A DNA stretch of 50,727 bases, taken from Pelargonium nanum (taxonomy: Eukaryota; Streptophyta; Magnoliopsida; Geraniales; Geraniaceae). Numbering within the stretch: the first letter of the stretch is position 1; each line of letters starts with the position of its first letter. The notes beneath the pieces are model-generated. The model did not search any database. It saw only the letters and a program-made list of their open reading frames with translations, and was not told where the DNA came from. This document shows, piece after piece, positions 1-11,343 of the stretch. The DNA is taken from the NCBI GenBank assembly GCA_036897485.1, contig JAYMTF010000133.1:1-50727 (forward strand), read 5' to 3'. The position numbers and the translations under genes were made by a program.

Positions 1-449
1 TGTACCCTCCCCCACCGCAGCAGCAGCAGCAGCAACAGCAACAGTTTCATCATCCAATGGATCGCCAGTATCCGGTATACGTAATGCCAATGGCACATAC
101 ACAATCATACAGTATGAACCATCCCGGCGCTGTTGCAACAAAAGGCGCGCCGGGCGGGATTGGGATTGGGATAGGTACTCCAATCATGCAGGTTCCATCT
201 AATGGGTTTCAGCAACAGTTTGTGGGTTATGCTCACAATCCGTCCCAATCCGTTGTTTCTGGGAATGCTAATTTCGGGTTCGAATACGCACATGAGCAGC
301 AGCAGCAGGTGTACTATACACAGTCTCAGGCTCCAGTGGCTGCTCCGCTGCCTCCACAGTACCAGACCATGACGCCGGCTACAATTGCAGCTCTTACGGA
401 CACTGCCAAGCATATGATGCCTGCAGATCACAGTGTACACCCACTGTAA
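1..449 (+). CDS. 3' end of a Gln/Pro-rich protein, probably PB1-domain family (partial)
   Basis: The reading frame is open from base 3, enters the window mid-gene and stops at 447-449, giving about 148 C-terminal residues. It begins with a short Pro run followed by nine Gln, then a Tyr/Met/Gln-rich low-complexity region (YPVYVMPM, a GIGIGIG stretch, a second Gln run, VYYTQSQAP, then PQYQTMT near the end). This composition and the late VYYTQ...PQYQTMT block resemble the C-termini of plant octicosapeptide/Phox/Bem1p (PB1) proteins, but the PB1 domain itself would lie upstream of the window, so the family call is inference from a weakly conserved tail. The first Met at 57 is internal, because the frame is open before it. 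A possible polyadenylation signal (AATAAA) lies at about 568. It could instead be another Gln-rich regulator. Confidence 0.6.
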   Translation, partial: YPPPPQQQQQQQQQFHHPMDRQYPVYVMPMAHTQSYSMNHPGAVATKGAPGGIGIGIGTPIMQVPSNGFQQQFVGYAHNPSQSVVSGNANFGFEYAHEQQQQVYYTQSQAPVAAPLPPQYQTMTPATIAALTDTAKHMMPADHSVHPL

Positions 450-2200
450 CACCTCCATCTACTGCTATTTTCATTTTTGTTTTATAATATTGTTGCAACA
501 ATAACATCTTCTACTTCTAGCTTGTGATCATGAACGTACTGCTGTAATCCAAGCCAAGCCATACTTGAATAAATCTGGATATATTAAGTAGCCGTATGGT
601 ACTCAAACGATATGTTTAACTTGTTATTGATTCCCCCCCTGTGATGATTGACGTTATGGTGCCTGGACACTCTCATCTTCTCAATGAACTTGTGGCCGAT
701 ACTTATTCGATACATGTCCCCTAATAATGTTGTTTTAGTGGACATGACAACATTCATGATCTCATTTTTTTTTCTCCAGTATAACACTCTAAAACACATT
801 GACGTGCAAAAACTGATGTAACTTATAGACACTAAATTAGAAAATAAATTATCATTTATTATATTAAACGTATTGTTTGAATATCGTGTTTATGATTTTA
901 TAAAAACTGTGTGTCACTGTATCCATGTTGTATCTATACTACGATGATGATGGTAATAACAGAACCACAACTCAATCAAATAACTGATGCAATCTAACAC
1001 TGAGATATTGGTTTATTCACAGAGGAATCTTTTAACATGCTATGCTCTTGAATAAGAAACATGGAGGATGGGTATTGTATGTTGCTAGATCCAGCCAAAC
1101 TGAGTAGGACTAATATTTAGATTATTTATGTTTTACAATCTATAATTGTAAACAATATGGCACAATGCACAATATACACCGACTAATTTAAGGCAAATAA
1201 ACAAACAATATACTTATGGGTATAATATACAATGGGCAAATACATAAATAAATAAACACTATTCAGCTATATAATATTTCATTCCTGAAGAAATTATAAA
1301 AAGATTGAAAGGAATATAAGGTATGTGATTTTTGGCTTAACCTAAGCCAAAACAATCATAATATGACACTTCATTAAAATGTCACTCTTACCCATTCAAT
1401 GAACTTATAGGAGCAGAGCAATCCGCCTAGATCCATAATTTTAATGAGTGGCTTAGCCTAAGTCAATTAATACGTGACTTAGGTTCCTCATACTCTTATA
1501 GAAATCCAATTGTAAAAATTGTATGTTTGGATTTTTATTTATTTATTATAATCTTTTGAAAATGGGAATGTGAATGGTATTCTAATTTGTTGGAAATTTT
1601 TCAAAATAAGTTAGCTTTATCTTAACTCATTTGGGTTGTGTCATAGGTTGTTTGAGAGTACTGTTTTGCTGAAATTATAGTGTCACATATGAGATAATAT
1701 CAGTGGAATTAATTTCACTTATTTGTGGATTGAACCATTTGACAGTTATGTCAATATGGTAGTTTTATGACAGATTTTTTGGTGCATGTACAGAAAGGTG
1801 CCAACACAACTATAAAAACCTCTCCAATAAAGTTTCTGAGAAGAATCTATCCCACACAAAACACTAAACTTCTCTTATCAGATTGCTATGTGTTAGATTA
1901 CTATAGAAGTTTAGTACATAGTGTCCAGAAATTCCTGAAAACTTAGTAATTAGTTCATCAGGCTTGACACCACCTGTGCAGTGTTGTTTTGTGTCGTTAC
2001 TCATCGCTTCATTGTATCTTGAAGAAGCAATTCGCCACAACCCAAAGCACATTATTCGGTTAAAATGGTGGGGGCGAAATTGCTTTAAGAGTGAGTACAC
2101 GCCTTGAAGCGATAAGTTGTAGTCGTAGTTTTATCTTTATTTTATACTCTACTTCTACTCATAATTGTATTATGCATATATACACTATTTAATAACATAA
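450..2200. other. Intergenic, AT-rich, no gene seen
   Basis: I find no coding sequence with plant-like codon use. At 1328-1480 there is an imperfect inverted arrangement (TTGGCTTAACCTAAGCC near 1334 and GGCTTAGCCTAAGTC near 1450) that could be a MITE remnant; similar wording recurs near 50040. At 1810-2100 a TATAAAAA box is followed by a leader-like stretch without a credible ORF, which could be an LTR or promoter remnant. Confidence 0.4.
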
Positions 2201-2221
2201 TTGATGATATTTTACCAAAAC

Positions 2222-2360
2222 AGGTTGGGTTAAGCAGTTTGAGCGATTCGGATTCCCTTATAGATCTCAGGTTTGAGTCTCCCTACATGCGATATGAGTT
2301 GAGTTATTTGAGTTTATAGGGGAGGGATACCCCTTGTTGTGTAGCTCAACTGTAAAAAAA
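2222..2360 (+). mobile_element. tRNA-derived SINE with target-site duplication
   Basis: A unit of about 140 bp opens with a tRNA-like region. It has a B-box-like GGTTTGAGTCTCC at about 2270 and an A-box-like segment near the start. It closes with CCTTGTTGTGTAGCTCAACT and an A-run. It is flanked by near-identical direct repeats: ATTGATGATATTTT at about 2200 is followed by ACCAAAAC, and ATTGATGATATTTT just after the A-run is followed by GACAAAC. This target-site duplication marks retroposition. A second copy of the family is at 36861-37008. Confidence 0.75.
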
Positions 2361-2394
2361 TTGATGATATTTTGACAAACACTTACTAGGGATG

Positions 2395-2466
2395 ACAACG
2401 GGGCGGGTTTCGGGGTTTGGGGTGAGTTTTGTGATCCCCGTCCCCCCATATTTGCTTCGCTTGCCA
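2395..2466 (+). repeat. G/C-rich GGGGCGGG-type repeat fragment
   Basis: A short G-rich stretch (GGATGACAACGGGGCGGGTT followed by GGGGTTTGGGG and a C-rich reverse part, ATCCCCGTCCCCCC) has the composition of a widespread plant repeat and contrasts with the AT-rich surroundings. It directly precedes the truncated LINE. The class is not determined. Confidence 0.4.
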
Positions 2467-3090
2467 TAAATTAATTTGGAGACCGCTTGTTCCTCCAAAG
2501 ATGCAATGCTTTGTTTGGCTTGCAGCGCTCAATAGTGTTCCATGTTTGGTTTTTCTTTCGTCGCGCGGGATTCTACCGGCAACGACAAACTGTACCTGCA
2601 AACTGTGTGATGGAGCACCGAAATCTTGTTCGCATCTACTCATTCTGTGTTCATGGTCCTTCGGTGTGTGGACGACTGTTTTATGTTGGTGGAACGTGAC
2701 AACTGCCATGCCGGCGGATGTTTTCCCTCACTTTTGGCTGGTTGGTCTTCTTGTTTTGATGGTGGTAAGGCTAGCCGTACTCTCTGGGACGCGGTTTGTT
2801 TGGTGGTTCTTTGGCATATATGGTTGGCCCGCAACGCGCTTGTCTTTCGTCATGATTTCCCGAGTATTGATGATACGGTGCTTAGAATCAAGAGTTTTTG
2901 TTACTCACTTTGTAATTGCTTGCTTTCCTCGCGCATTTCTTTTTCTCTTTCAACTTGGAACATGGACCCTGTCTCTTGTTTGGTGGACTAGGACCCGGTT
3001 CCATTGCATGCTTTGTACTTTTATTTAGGCCGTTTGACTATTATATAAAAAGTACCGATTGCATATAAAAAAAATAAAAAATAAAAAATA
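2467..3090 (+). mobile_element. 5'-truncated LINE fragment (ORF2 C-terminus and 3' tail)
   Basis: The translation from about 2470 (LIWRPLVPPK, then CFVWLAALNSVPCL, a Cys pair CKLC and CSHLL) matches the zf-RVT C-terminal region of the LINE at 42222-47960. A frameshift at about 2720-2735 moves the homology to the next frame, where it continues through TLWDA and LWHIWLARN to a stop near 2991. The tail ends with GTACCGATTGC followed by an A-rich run, the same terminus as the large LINE. Length and the missing 5' part fit incomplete target-primed reverse transcription. It is dead as a gene. Confidence 0.85.
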
Positions 3091-3464
3091 ATGACAGAGG
3101 GAGAAAACAATAATCATAATAAATTAATCATAAACATATATAATCATAATAATATTAATATTGTTTGATGTGAGGGAATTTTTGTGTTAACAACTTAAAT
3201 TAAATATATGGATGTGGAAGCAGCCGAAATGGGTGTGGAAATAGCATTTTCCCGGGTGTATCCACGGGGTGGTCACTTGTAGTTTATGTTGTAGAATTTG
3301 GTTCCTCTCATTGGTGCCGTATTTTGCTGACTCCTGTCCTTTCCACCCTCTAAAAATGGTCAACCGAAAGCCACCTCTGAACTCAACTTCCAAACCAAAC
3401 CATAGCAACCAATGTAATGTAGCAGCTTCAGGCTTCAGCTCATCTGATCTCTCTCTCTCCTCCC
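3091..3464. other. Upstream region of the MurG-like gene
   Basis: AT-rich up to about 3200, then more balanced sequence rising to a CT-rich stretch (CTCTCTCTCTCC at about 3449) just before the ATG at 3465. That is the usual composition of a plant 5' leader. No clear TATA box was identified. Confidence 0.4.
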
Positions 3465-6400
3465 ATGGCCATGGCCGCCATTACTCTCCTCTCACTCTCT
3501 CCCACTCCTCTCTTTCCAATTTTACATTTCTACCCCTCTCTCCTCCCTCCTCCTCCTTCCTCAACCAAACTCCGGCCTCTCTGCTGCCTCTCCCTCACCC
3601 ACTCAGACGACCAAACTCACACCACCGCCACCAACCTTCGCGTCGTCTTCGCCGCCGGCGGCACCGGAGGCCACATCTACCCGGCAGTCGCTATCGCCGA
3701 CGAGCTCAAACTCGCCCACCCCACCACCCAAACCCTCTTCATTGGGACCCCCAACAGCATGGAGAGCACCGCCGTCCCCTCTGCCGGATACAGCTTCGCC
3801 GCCGTCCCCCCCGCCCGCCTCTTCCGTCCGCTCTACTCCCCCAGAAACCTCCTCTTCCCTTACCGTCTCATCAAATCCTTGAAGGAATGCTTCCGATTGC
3901 TCCGCCAATTCGAGCCACAGGTTGTGGTGGGCACTGGCGGCTACGTCTCCTTCCCAATTTGCTTCGCGGCGGTGCTGCTAGGGTCAAAGCTTGTGATTCA
4001 GGAACAGAATTCGGTTCCTGGGATCGCCAATTGGGTTCTGTCTTTCTTTGCTGATTCGGTGATTGTGGCTTTTAATTCCTCCATTGATTGTTTTCCGAAT
4101 AAGAGCAAGTGTGTGGTGTGTGGGAATCCGGTGAGGCTGTCGCTGACGTCGCAGCACACTTCCAAGGAAGAGGCCAGGTTGCATTTCTTCCCCAAGTCCC
4201 CGAAGGCCCGGAATTCGGAGGCTAAGCTTGTGCTGGTTCTTGGAGGATCGCTGGGCGCCAATGCCGTTAACATTGCTTTGCTCAATTTGTATTATCAGAT
4301 GCTCCTGGATAACCACAATTTGTTCATCATATGGCAAACTGGTGTCCAAGCATATGATGAGATGGAGAGCCTTGTCAAAAATCACCCACATTTGCTATTG
4401 ACACCGTGAGTTTCGAGTTTCCTTTGTAACTCCAATTTGTTCCTATTATTGTGCCACTAGTATGCAATTGCTTATTTATATCGGGTTAACCAATGATTTC
4501 ATAATTCAAGGTTCTTGCACACTATGGATATGGCATATGCAGCTGCAGATCTTGTTGTTTCCAGAGCTGGTGCAATGACTTGTTATGAAATATTGGCTGC
4601 TGGGAAACCTTGTATTCTGGTAATTATATTTTACTTGTGATTATTCATTATTGCTAAGAATTTTGGGATGAGACAATTTTCTTGTCTAATTTGATGTTTA
4701 AAGCTGAAGTTAGTCATTTGTCTGCGTGGAATTTATAATGTCTTTCCAATTATACTTCAAATCCGAGAGGGTAAACATTGACAATAATATGACAAGACTA
4801 GTAAATATATGTTAGCTCTGTAAATCCCAACAAGTTCCATCATGGTTGCTGACCTAATGTTATACATGAAGCAAGTGGATGCTCCTATTGAACCACAAGA
4901 TTCAAGGCATGTCCAAACACCATCATGCCATTTTTTTCCATAATGAGGAAGAGGGTTTGTGCACTGGATCCTGTCCATCACCTCATAGGATACTCATCTA
5001 TCAGGGACCAGTGACCTTGTGTGACTTTTTTTTTTATATATATATTTTTTATTATCAGCAAAAGTAAGAGTTCCTAAGAGGGAAACGAAGTACAAACGCG
5101 AAAGAAAAAAAAGAAATGATTATTCAAATGATACTGATAAAAGAACATATGTAGGGCAATATAAGAAAAGAAGAAAAACCCTTGATGAAGTCCAATATTT
5201 TTAGTGTTTCCAATATCTTACAATGTTCTTCTAAATTGCCTCTATGGCGATGGCATTGAGCAGTTGTTCTAGCTTATTTATATCATATGATAAAGATATA
5301 TATGCTGAAATGTAATTTGATCTATCTCCAAAGGCTTTTTTTCCTCATCTCATAATAGTTATATATTTAAAGAATTAAAAAAAAGAAGTAAAAAACAGTT
5401 ATATTCTCTTTGTTCTGTAGATACCATCACCAAATGTTGCGGAAGGACATCAGTTCAAAAATGCTTCTTTAATGGCAGATTTAGCTGGTTGTAAAGTTAT
5501 TACAGAGGATGAACTTGATTCAACTGCCCTCGCAATTGCAATTGAAGAGATACTAGGTATGAACCTATTTTCTAATTTGCTTATTCTTGTGTGCGTAATA
5601 TATAATCTATTAACATGCTTAATATACAGATCACATAATGAATTATTAACTCCCCCTTGTTTTCTTAAATATAGTTTTCATGCACTTTTTAAGTTATAAC
5701 TTGCATCTTATCATGGGAAGATGGGCTGATGGCGATTTGTCGGAAGTCCTTAATACACACGGAGAAGGGTAACGGTGGTAGTCCAAATAATAAATTGTTA
5801 TATGCATTTGTTTGGCTTAGGTATCATCTCTAGTGATCTGGCAATTTTGTTGACTTGATAACAAAGCTAATGATAAGAACACCAGCAAATGCCATTTGTA
5901 TTTTCATTCTTTAATTACTTGTTTGCAAATTACCCATTCCATAGAGATCGGATGCGTAAATAGATATGACTGTGGTTGACCAAATTTCTCTATGTAGATG
6001 GCTTTAATTTACTTACAAAACCTATTTTTCTGAAGCTTTTTGGAATGCTTCAAACCATTTTTCATTTTAGAGATAATCATTTCCATAAATTCTATACGAC
6101 ATCATCGTTCAAAGAATGCTCTAGCTTTCTTAATATTGTACACGTGACAATAATTTTTGTGACATTTTGGTTCTTAATATCTTAGACTCAGTTTTTTATA
6201 TTCTGAAAGTAATAGCCAATAAGAAAAATCAATTGGTTTTGTTGATTCTCAGATATCTTGATTTTAACACTTCTGAATATTAAGAGGCCCCCTTCCCAAA
6301 TCCACAATTTTCTCGGTCGTGGATATGATGCAGGACATAATATCTGTTTAGCATCTATTTTGTCTGACCTCCACTACTTCTTTTGTTGCTGTTCCTTACT

Positions 6401-6783
6401 CAACTCATTGGCTCTCAAGGAACCCATGCATGCAGGACAATATCTCTTGGTTCCAACCTATGATAATCTGTAATTTAGTTTAGAAGTTCTAAGAATTGAC
6501 ATTTCCTATACCTGCTGTTGACTAGTACTGTAAATTCAATTTCTGGGTGTTTGCATTGAATACGTGTGCACTTAGTAAAGTGGCATTGTTTGTGATCTTC
6601 TGTTGAAGCTGTGCATCAGTTGTAAATATTTTGATGTTGTGGTAATGGTTGACAATGACAGGGGACGAGAGTAAGATGGCAGATATGCGGGAGAGGGCTC
6701 TCAAGGTTGCAAAGCCGGATGCTTCAGTCGAGATTTCTCAACACATTCTCTCTCTAGTCAACCTTTCAGCACCAAAGCAATGA
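3465..6783 (+). CDS. MURG: Plastid MurG-like UDP-GlcNAc:lipid I N-acetylglucosaminyltransferase
   Basis: Exon model 3465-4405, 4511-4619, 5421-5556, 6662-6783; all junctions are GT-AG, phases close, and the product is 435 aa. MurG transfers GlcNAc from UDP-GlcNAc to the lipid-linked muramyl-pentapeptide (lipid I) in peptidoglycan synthesis. Residues 1 to about 55 are Ser/Pro/Leu-rich with few acids, like a chloroplast transit peptide. Then come GGTGGHIYPA (about residue 65, lipid/phosphate loop), GTGGYVS, EQNSVPG (about 182), GNPVR (about 219), the second Gly loop GGSLGAN (about 260) and, in exon 2, SRAGAMTCYEILAAGKP, the nucleotide-sugar segment. NVAEGHQFKNA in exon 3 matches the family's late Q..NA segment. 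Length and motif order fit a whole enzyme. Some flowering plants keep MurG without a full peptidoglycan pathway, so its substrate here is not established. Confidence 0.93.
4406..6661 (+). other. Introns of the MurG-like gene
   Basis: Introns are 4406-4510, 4620-5420 and 5557-6661. They are T-rich and hold only short chance ORFs. I see no transposon or RNA gene inside them. Confidence 0.7.
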
Positions 6784-7090
6784 GAGTAAAATGGATGATT
6801 TATATGTTTTCTCATGTATCCATTCACTGATCAAGCTAAGTTCACCATGCTATGGTTTCATTTCCTTACTTCCACTCCACTCCCCCTGCCAATAAATACA
6901 CCTAAATACTCAGAGAGAAAGTTATGCACACACAGCCCTTAGTTCATGAAACAATTTTGGAATTAGGTTGATATTCCAATATATGGTGACTTTGATTTTT
7001 TAAGGAATAATACACAAAGTTGTTGAATTATACTCTCAAGTGATAAATAATTTGTTAAATGTCCTTTTGGGTGATCATTAATTTGTTGAG
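6784..7090. other. 3' flank of the MurG-like gene
   Basis: It follows the TGA at 6781-6783. AATAAA near 6892 is a possible polyadenylation signal. Otherwise it is AT-rich with no gene seen. Confidence 0.4.
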
Positions 7091-7099
7091 CTTCGTATT

Positions 7100-7165
7100 C
7101 GCTCCGTCCCAAAATAGTGTCCTTTTTATTTTGAAAAAAATTAAGAAAAAGTTAGTTCATCTAAA
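7100..7165 (+). repeat. Stowaway/mariner-like MITE end
   Basis: GCTCCGTCCCAAAATAGTGT followed by a CTTTTT...GAAAAA stretch has the form of the CTCCGTCCC-type terminus common to plant Stowaway-like MITEs. Related ends occur near 13037, 13733, 17688, 24834, 31390 and 37170. Only one end is visible here. Confidence 0.45.
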
Positions 7166-7273
7166 ATATTTAGAGGGTGTCTGAATTAGTTTCTCAAAAA
7201 ATAGCTGACAAGCAGTTGGAGCTGATAAATAGATTTGTCCTTCTACTCTTTTTAAAAATAAACAATTTACTAT

Positions 7274-7912
7274 TTGGATAAGGCCCTCGCAAGGTTTTCC
7301 GCCTCGTCGGATCACCTTCGAAACCTCAAGACGTTACCCTGCATGGTAGAGGCTCCTAAAGGTTTTGGCGAGCCACCCCGACACGTGAGAGACGTATGGG
7401 GAACCTCTAACATGCCCGACGCGCACGAGCAACGCGCTCGGGGGGGGCAAGAAGCCCAAGTCACTAATGGGCTCAAATGGGCCTTACACATTCAACAACC
7501 AATCACGCGCTGACACGTGACACTAGTTGATGGGAAGATATAAATACCCCTAAAGAGAAATGGATCTTGACATCTTAAGATTTCCATATTTCGCTTGTTA
7601 TTTCTCTAGCTTTCTCTCTCTAAAAGCTCTTTAGAGCATTTGTGTATTCCGACCGAGAACTCATTCTCACACCTGAGGCAGCGTCCTGAAAACACCACCT
7701 CGGGTACTCCGTTCTTTGGTGTATTGCCTTGCGTAGATCATAGGTTCGAGGCGAGACGACCGGATTACCTTGACTTGATTGAGAACATAGTACATTTGGA
7801 CAATCGGACTTAGAACTTGAACACTTGGGCTAATTCCTTTGCTATGCGGACAAGACGACAAACGACTCTTAGTGCGTTTGCTTTGACCCAGGTCAAATGG
7901 GCGCATCAACGC
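7274..7912 (+). mobile_element. LTR fragment, copy 1 of a family (solo or truncated)
   Basis: GC-richer than its surroundings, and clearly homologous to 12330-12985. Shared features in order: an ACGCGCACGAGCAACGCG-like block, CAACAACCAATCA, ACACGTG, a TATAAATA box (7539-7546), TTTCTCTAGCTTTCTCTCTC, AAGCTCTTTAGAGC, a CTCACAC block, GTACTCCGTTCTTTGGTGT, GAACACTTGGGCTA and a final AGTGCGTTTGCTTTGAC. A promoter with TATA box followed by a leader and no ORF is the organisation of an LTR. The genes on either side exclude the two copies being ends of one intact element. Exact TG/CA ends were not resolved. Confidence 0.7.
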
Positions 7913-8248
7913 GATTAAACATAACTTTTATCGTTGCAACAGTTAGTCCCAACATTGGAAACAAATTTAGACTAGTACTTGACACGATTGTCTGTGAATT
8001 CAACATGTTTGATCCATATACATAAATACCATGAGCATCACATTCTATTGATAATCTTGTAACCATCTCTTGTAAAATAACAAATTTGAATAACAATTCA
8101 TGTTCTTTTGTCCATTTCTGTCTTGACAAGCTAATTAAGCACACACCAGAATGTACTTTTAATTTGGTAAACCCAAACAATAACTTCATACATATATATA
8201 AAATTATAAATACACACATATTAGATCTCTACATTTTAAAATGTGAAT
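7913..8248. other. Short intergenic stretch between the LTR fragment and LPP
   Basis: AT-rich, no gene seen. It includes the likely 3' UTR and terminator region of the minus-strand lipid phosphate phosphatase. Confidence 0.4.
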
Positions 8249-9807
8249 TTAATATCCTTCCTTTCCTCCAGATTCCATTGTTTCTAGGTTTTCAGAACTG
8301 TAATTTGAACTGTACTCCTTACTTTCTCTTCTGCATAGCCCATTCCCATTTCTTTCTGCTATCATATCAAAATATGCATGAGGAGCCCAACCTGCATTTA
8401 TATAATAATGTATGATTTTGTATATTAATTTACAGTTAAGACACCAAAGTACGTAGCAATGTATAAACAAAAATTACGTACCATTATCGCTATGTGGAAA
8501 TGGAAAGAACTGTAAATAACACATTGAAGAAACCAAGCTTCCTGCATTGCATTCAATAAAAGTTTTATGCATCATTTGGATTGGAGTTTTGTTTATAATC
8601 CGAAAGTGAAAGAGTGATTACCTATAAGAGCTCCAGCAAAGACGTCTGTCCAGTGATGCCAATAGTCGTCCACACGAGAGATTCCCACGAGAATAGCAAC
8701 AAGAATCGGCAAAATCACGACACACAGCTTCGCAACATGTCCTCTACGGTCAAACACTTTTATTTTTCCAGATAAATACCATGCCAGGAAACACAGACCA
8801 GCGAATGTCCCTGCAATGCATAATCATGCGAGTTATATTTCATTTGTTTGAGGCAGTGGCAAGGGCCAGGATTTTAATCAGGAGGGGCACATATATTTTT
8901 AGTGAAAGGGCAATTTTTTATTTTTTAGAATAATCCGTCAAATGGACCTGTCGAAGATAGAGGAGGGCATCACTACTATTGGGCCGAGACACTTTTGTTA
9001 AAATTATTGAATTTCATTTGTATATAATGGAGTTTTAAAAAACCCGTATGGACCACTGCCTACTACGGTTGACCTTAGCTCTGCAATCGTTGAACGGTAA
9101 ATATACATACGGAGGATAACGATAACACTTACATGAGGTATGCCCACTTGGAAAACTTTTGTAGCCTTCCTTTATCTCTTTCTTGAGTCCATTACAAACA
9201 ACATCCTTTGTTACTTTATCAAATACCCCTTTCCCGTCGGGAAAGCAGCGCCAGAAGAAGTTAGGTCTGGGGCGCCCAACAGCATCTTTTATTGCATCCG
9301 TTATAACTCCAGTTATGACAAGCGAGTAGAGAATGCCTAAGTTCATCCATGTCAGTCACATCCACAAGTACAAATATTTACCGAAAGCTGAGAAATACGT
9401 ACCCAGCAATGCATGGTGCAAATCATAAATATCCTTTCGGTAAAAGTAGTAAAGGTAAAAGATAGCTATTGGCACCAATCCTGCTATAATCTGTAAACAA
9501 AATATAGTTACATACACAATTCTTCAGGCAAGCACCAGATCAAACATCAATATATATTATTTAGTAATGAAGTAAATTAGATGTGTACCGGTACAGCCCA
9601 TACTGGCACAGTATTTGGCTTAAATGGGTACTTCAAATCTGTCATCATCTCTTGTGAAACAAACCGATGAAAAGGTTCTATACAATTTAAACCATATTCC
9701 AACAAAAGAAGAACTAGAAGAATTATCCAATCGTGCATATGAAATTTGGCAACCTTGAGTCCATGAGATCTAATAGTGTGACTTCCCAATTGAATCTCCG
9801 CAGCCAT
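8249..9807 (-). CDS. LPP2: Lipid phosphate phosphatase (PAP2 superfamily), LPP2-like
   Basis: Exons on the minus strand: 9807-9589, 9490-9403, 9336-9133, 8810-8622, 8541-8482, 8391-8249; all GT-AG, phases close, 300 aa. It dephosphorylates lipid phosphates such as phosphatidic acid and lyso- or diacylglycerol pyrophosphate at a membrane. The N-terminus ([12 protein letters not shown], then [11 protein letters not shown]) matches the plant LPP type. The three phosphatase signatures are present: KDAVGRPRP (about 119-127), PSGHTSW (about 165-171; its Trp codon is split by an intron) and [12 protein letters not shown] (about 215-226), which holds the catalytic His and the supporting Asp. Several hydrophobic segments fit a six-helix membrane protein. 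The C-terminal tail after GWAPHAYF is polar and variable. The start at 9807 gives the family's usual length. Which LPP paralogue it is cannot be settled from one window. Confidence 0.95.
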
Positions 9808-11340
9808 TTCCTTTCTTTTTCCGTCCTCCTAAATTTGTCGAAAGTATCACAAAAATCAAAAGAGAAAAGTACTATCTAAATTATGCGTGATCAAAAAATA
9901 ATGTCACATACCAATCTGTTATTATCTTCCCATAAAAATATACTAAAAACTAATAATATACAGCAAATTAAATTGGCAATAGATACAGTCTATACAAAGC
10001 AATGCACTCATACCGATCATCAGTAATCTGACTACATGCTCCACGGATCTGATAAATCTAACTTGCACATGTTGATGATTGTATAATATATTCCAAAATG
10101 ATCGCAAGGTTGCTTATTCTCCATGGTTAGTGCACATATAAAGGATCATATAAATACATGTCAATATGGGTTTTTGAAGTTATACTATTTGTTGAATCTA
10201 CGTCTATCATGAATGTTTGACAATCACTTTTGTGTACTTGGCATTTCCCATATATACAATCATGGGCACTGCATATGGAGGAAGCTATTCTGCGAACAAT
10301 CCTGGTCACGTAAATACATTCTTTAAATTTTATAAAACAATGCTTATCGTCTCTAAATCCTACAACAACTAGGCCATATTCTAAACAATGTAAATTCACT
10401 CGGCGAATGGCACATTGTTTTCCGGGATACAATGGTTAGATTAGCTCTCTGGTGAACCATAGATGACAAGGTTGGGTCGTGCATGGTTGAACAATGATCC
10501 TTATCTTCGTTTTTAAACTGTAAAAGAACTTACATAACTCAAGAAATTTCTTAATAACTTGGTTCTCTATACATATAATTGTAGGGCTTTGATCAGGGAA
10601 CATACAATAGAATAAGAATATCAATGAGATACATTTAAATTATTGCAATATCTAGAAGATTTTTCATGATTCACAAATCACGACTCAATAAAACCAAAAG
10701 AAATTAAAAAAAAAAAAAAAAAAAACAAAAAAAAAAAAAACCCTAGCCATTGTGATATAAAAAAATTAAAATAAGAGACAAGAAATTCAAGCATTATACA
10801 TATCAACATTTGAATTAAAACTTGAGAGCATAAACAAATAAAACCTTTGAGAAAACAATGTGAGAATCGAAGGAGGTCTAAGGAATGGTTATTGAGATTC
10901 CAAGTGAATGTGAAATAGGAGAGAAAGAGGGTATGGAAGAATTATTTTAGTGTGTGGGGGTTGTCTTCTTCCTCCCTCTCTGCAAATCCAGAAAGTTTGG
11001 CAGATATTACATTATTAATATAGACAATACAGATTGATTTACAACTTGCGAGATATGGGGTTGCCAAAAACGTGTTACCACTCTATACAAAACTATCCTC
11101 TCCTCATTTTAAGGGTACGTGCCAATTTCGTTTTCTATTGTTGTAAATTGATTCTCGTAAATATTTTTAGCCCGTATAATTATGGAGAATGAACATTGGC
11201 ACATGTATCTTTTCACAAGTTACTAGTTTTTGACTTGTGCGTTGCACGAAATAACAATAATATGAATATTCGTTCTATATGAGGTTAACGAGTATGGATT
11301 CGATCGGTATAGTTAAATTAAAAACAACAACATGTCGAGG
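9808..11340. other. Intergenic, upstream of LPP; no gene seen
   Basis: It contains the LPP 5' flank. AAATTTAGGAGGAC just upstream of the ATG on the minus strand could be the acceptor of a 5' UTR intron. An open frame of 101 codons at 10127-10432 (-) resembles no family I know and has no coding signature. A long A-rich run lies at 10708-10740. Confidence 0.35.
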
Positions 11341-11343
11341 GTT

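Noticed and set aside
1864..2100. 78-codon minus-strand ORF
   Set aside because: No domain or leader; it lies in a TATA-plus-leader-like stretch on the other strand that may be an LTR remnant.
3269..4054. 261-codon plus-strand ORF overlapping MurG exon 1
   Set aside because: Out-of-frame shadow of the MurG coding sequence; Pro/His/Arg-rich composition is typical of a shifted frame.
10127..10432. 101-codon minus-strand ORF upstream of LPP
   Set aside because: No recognised motif, no leader or promoter features, and composition close to random AT-rich sequence.
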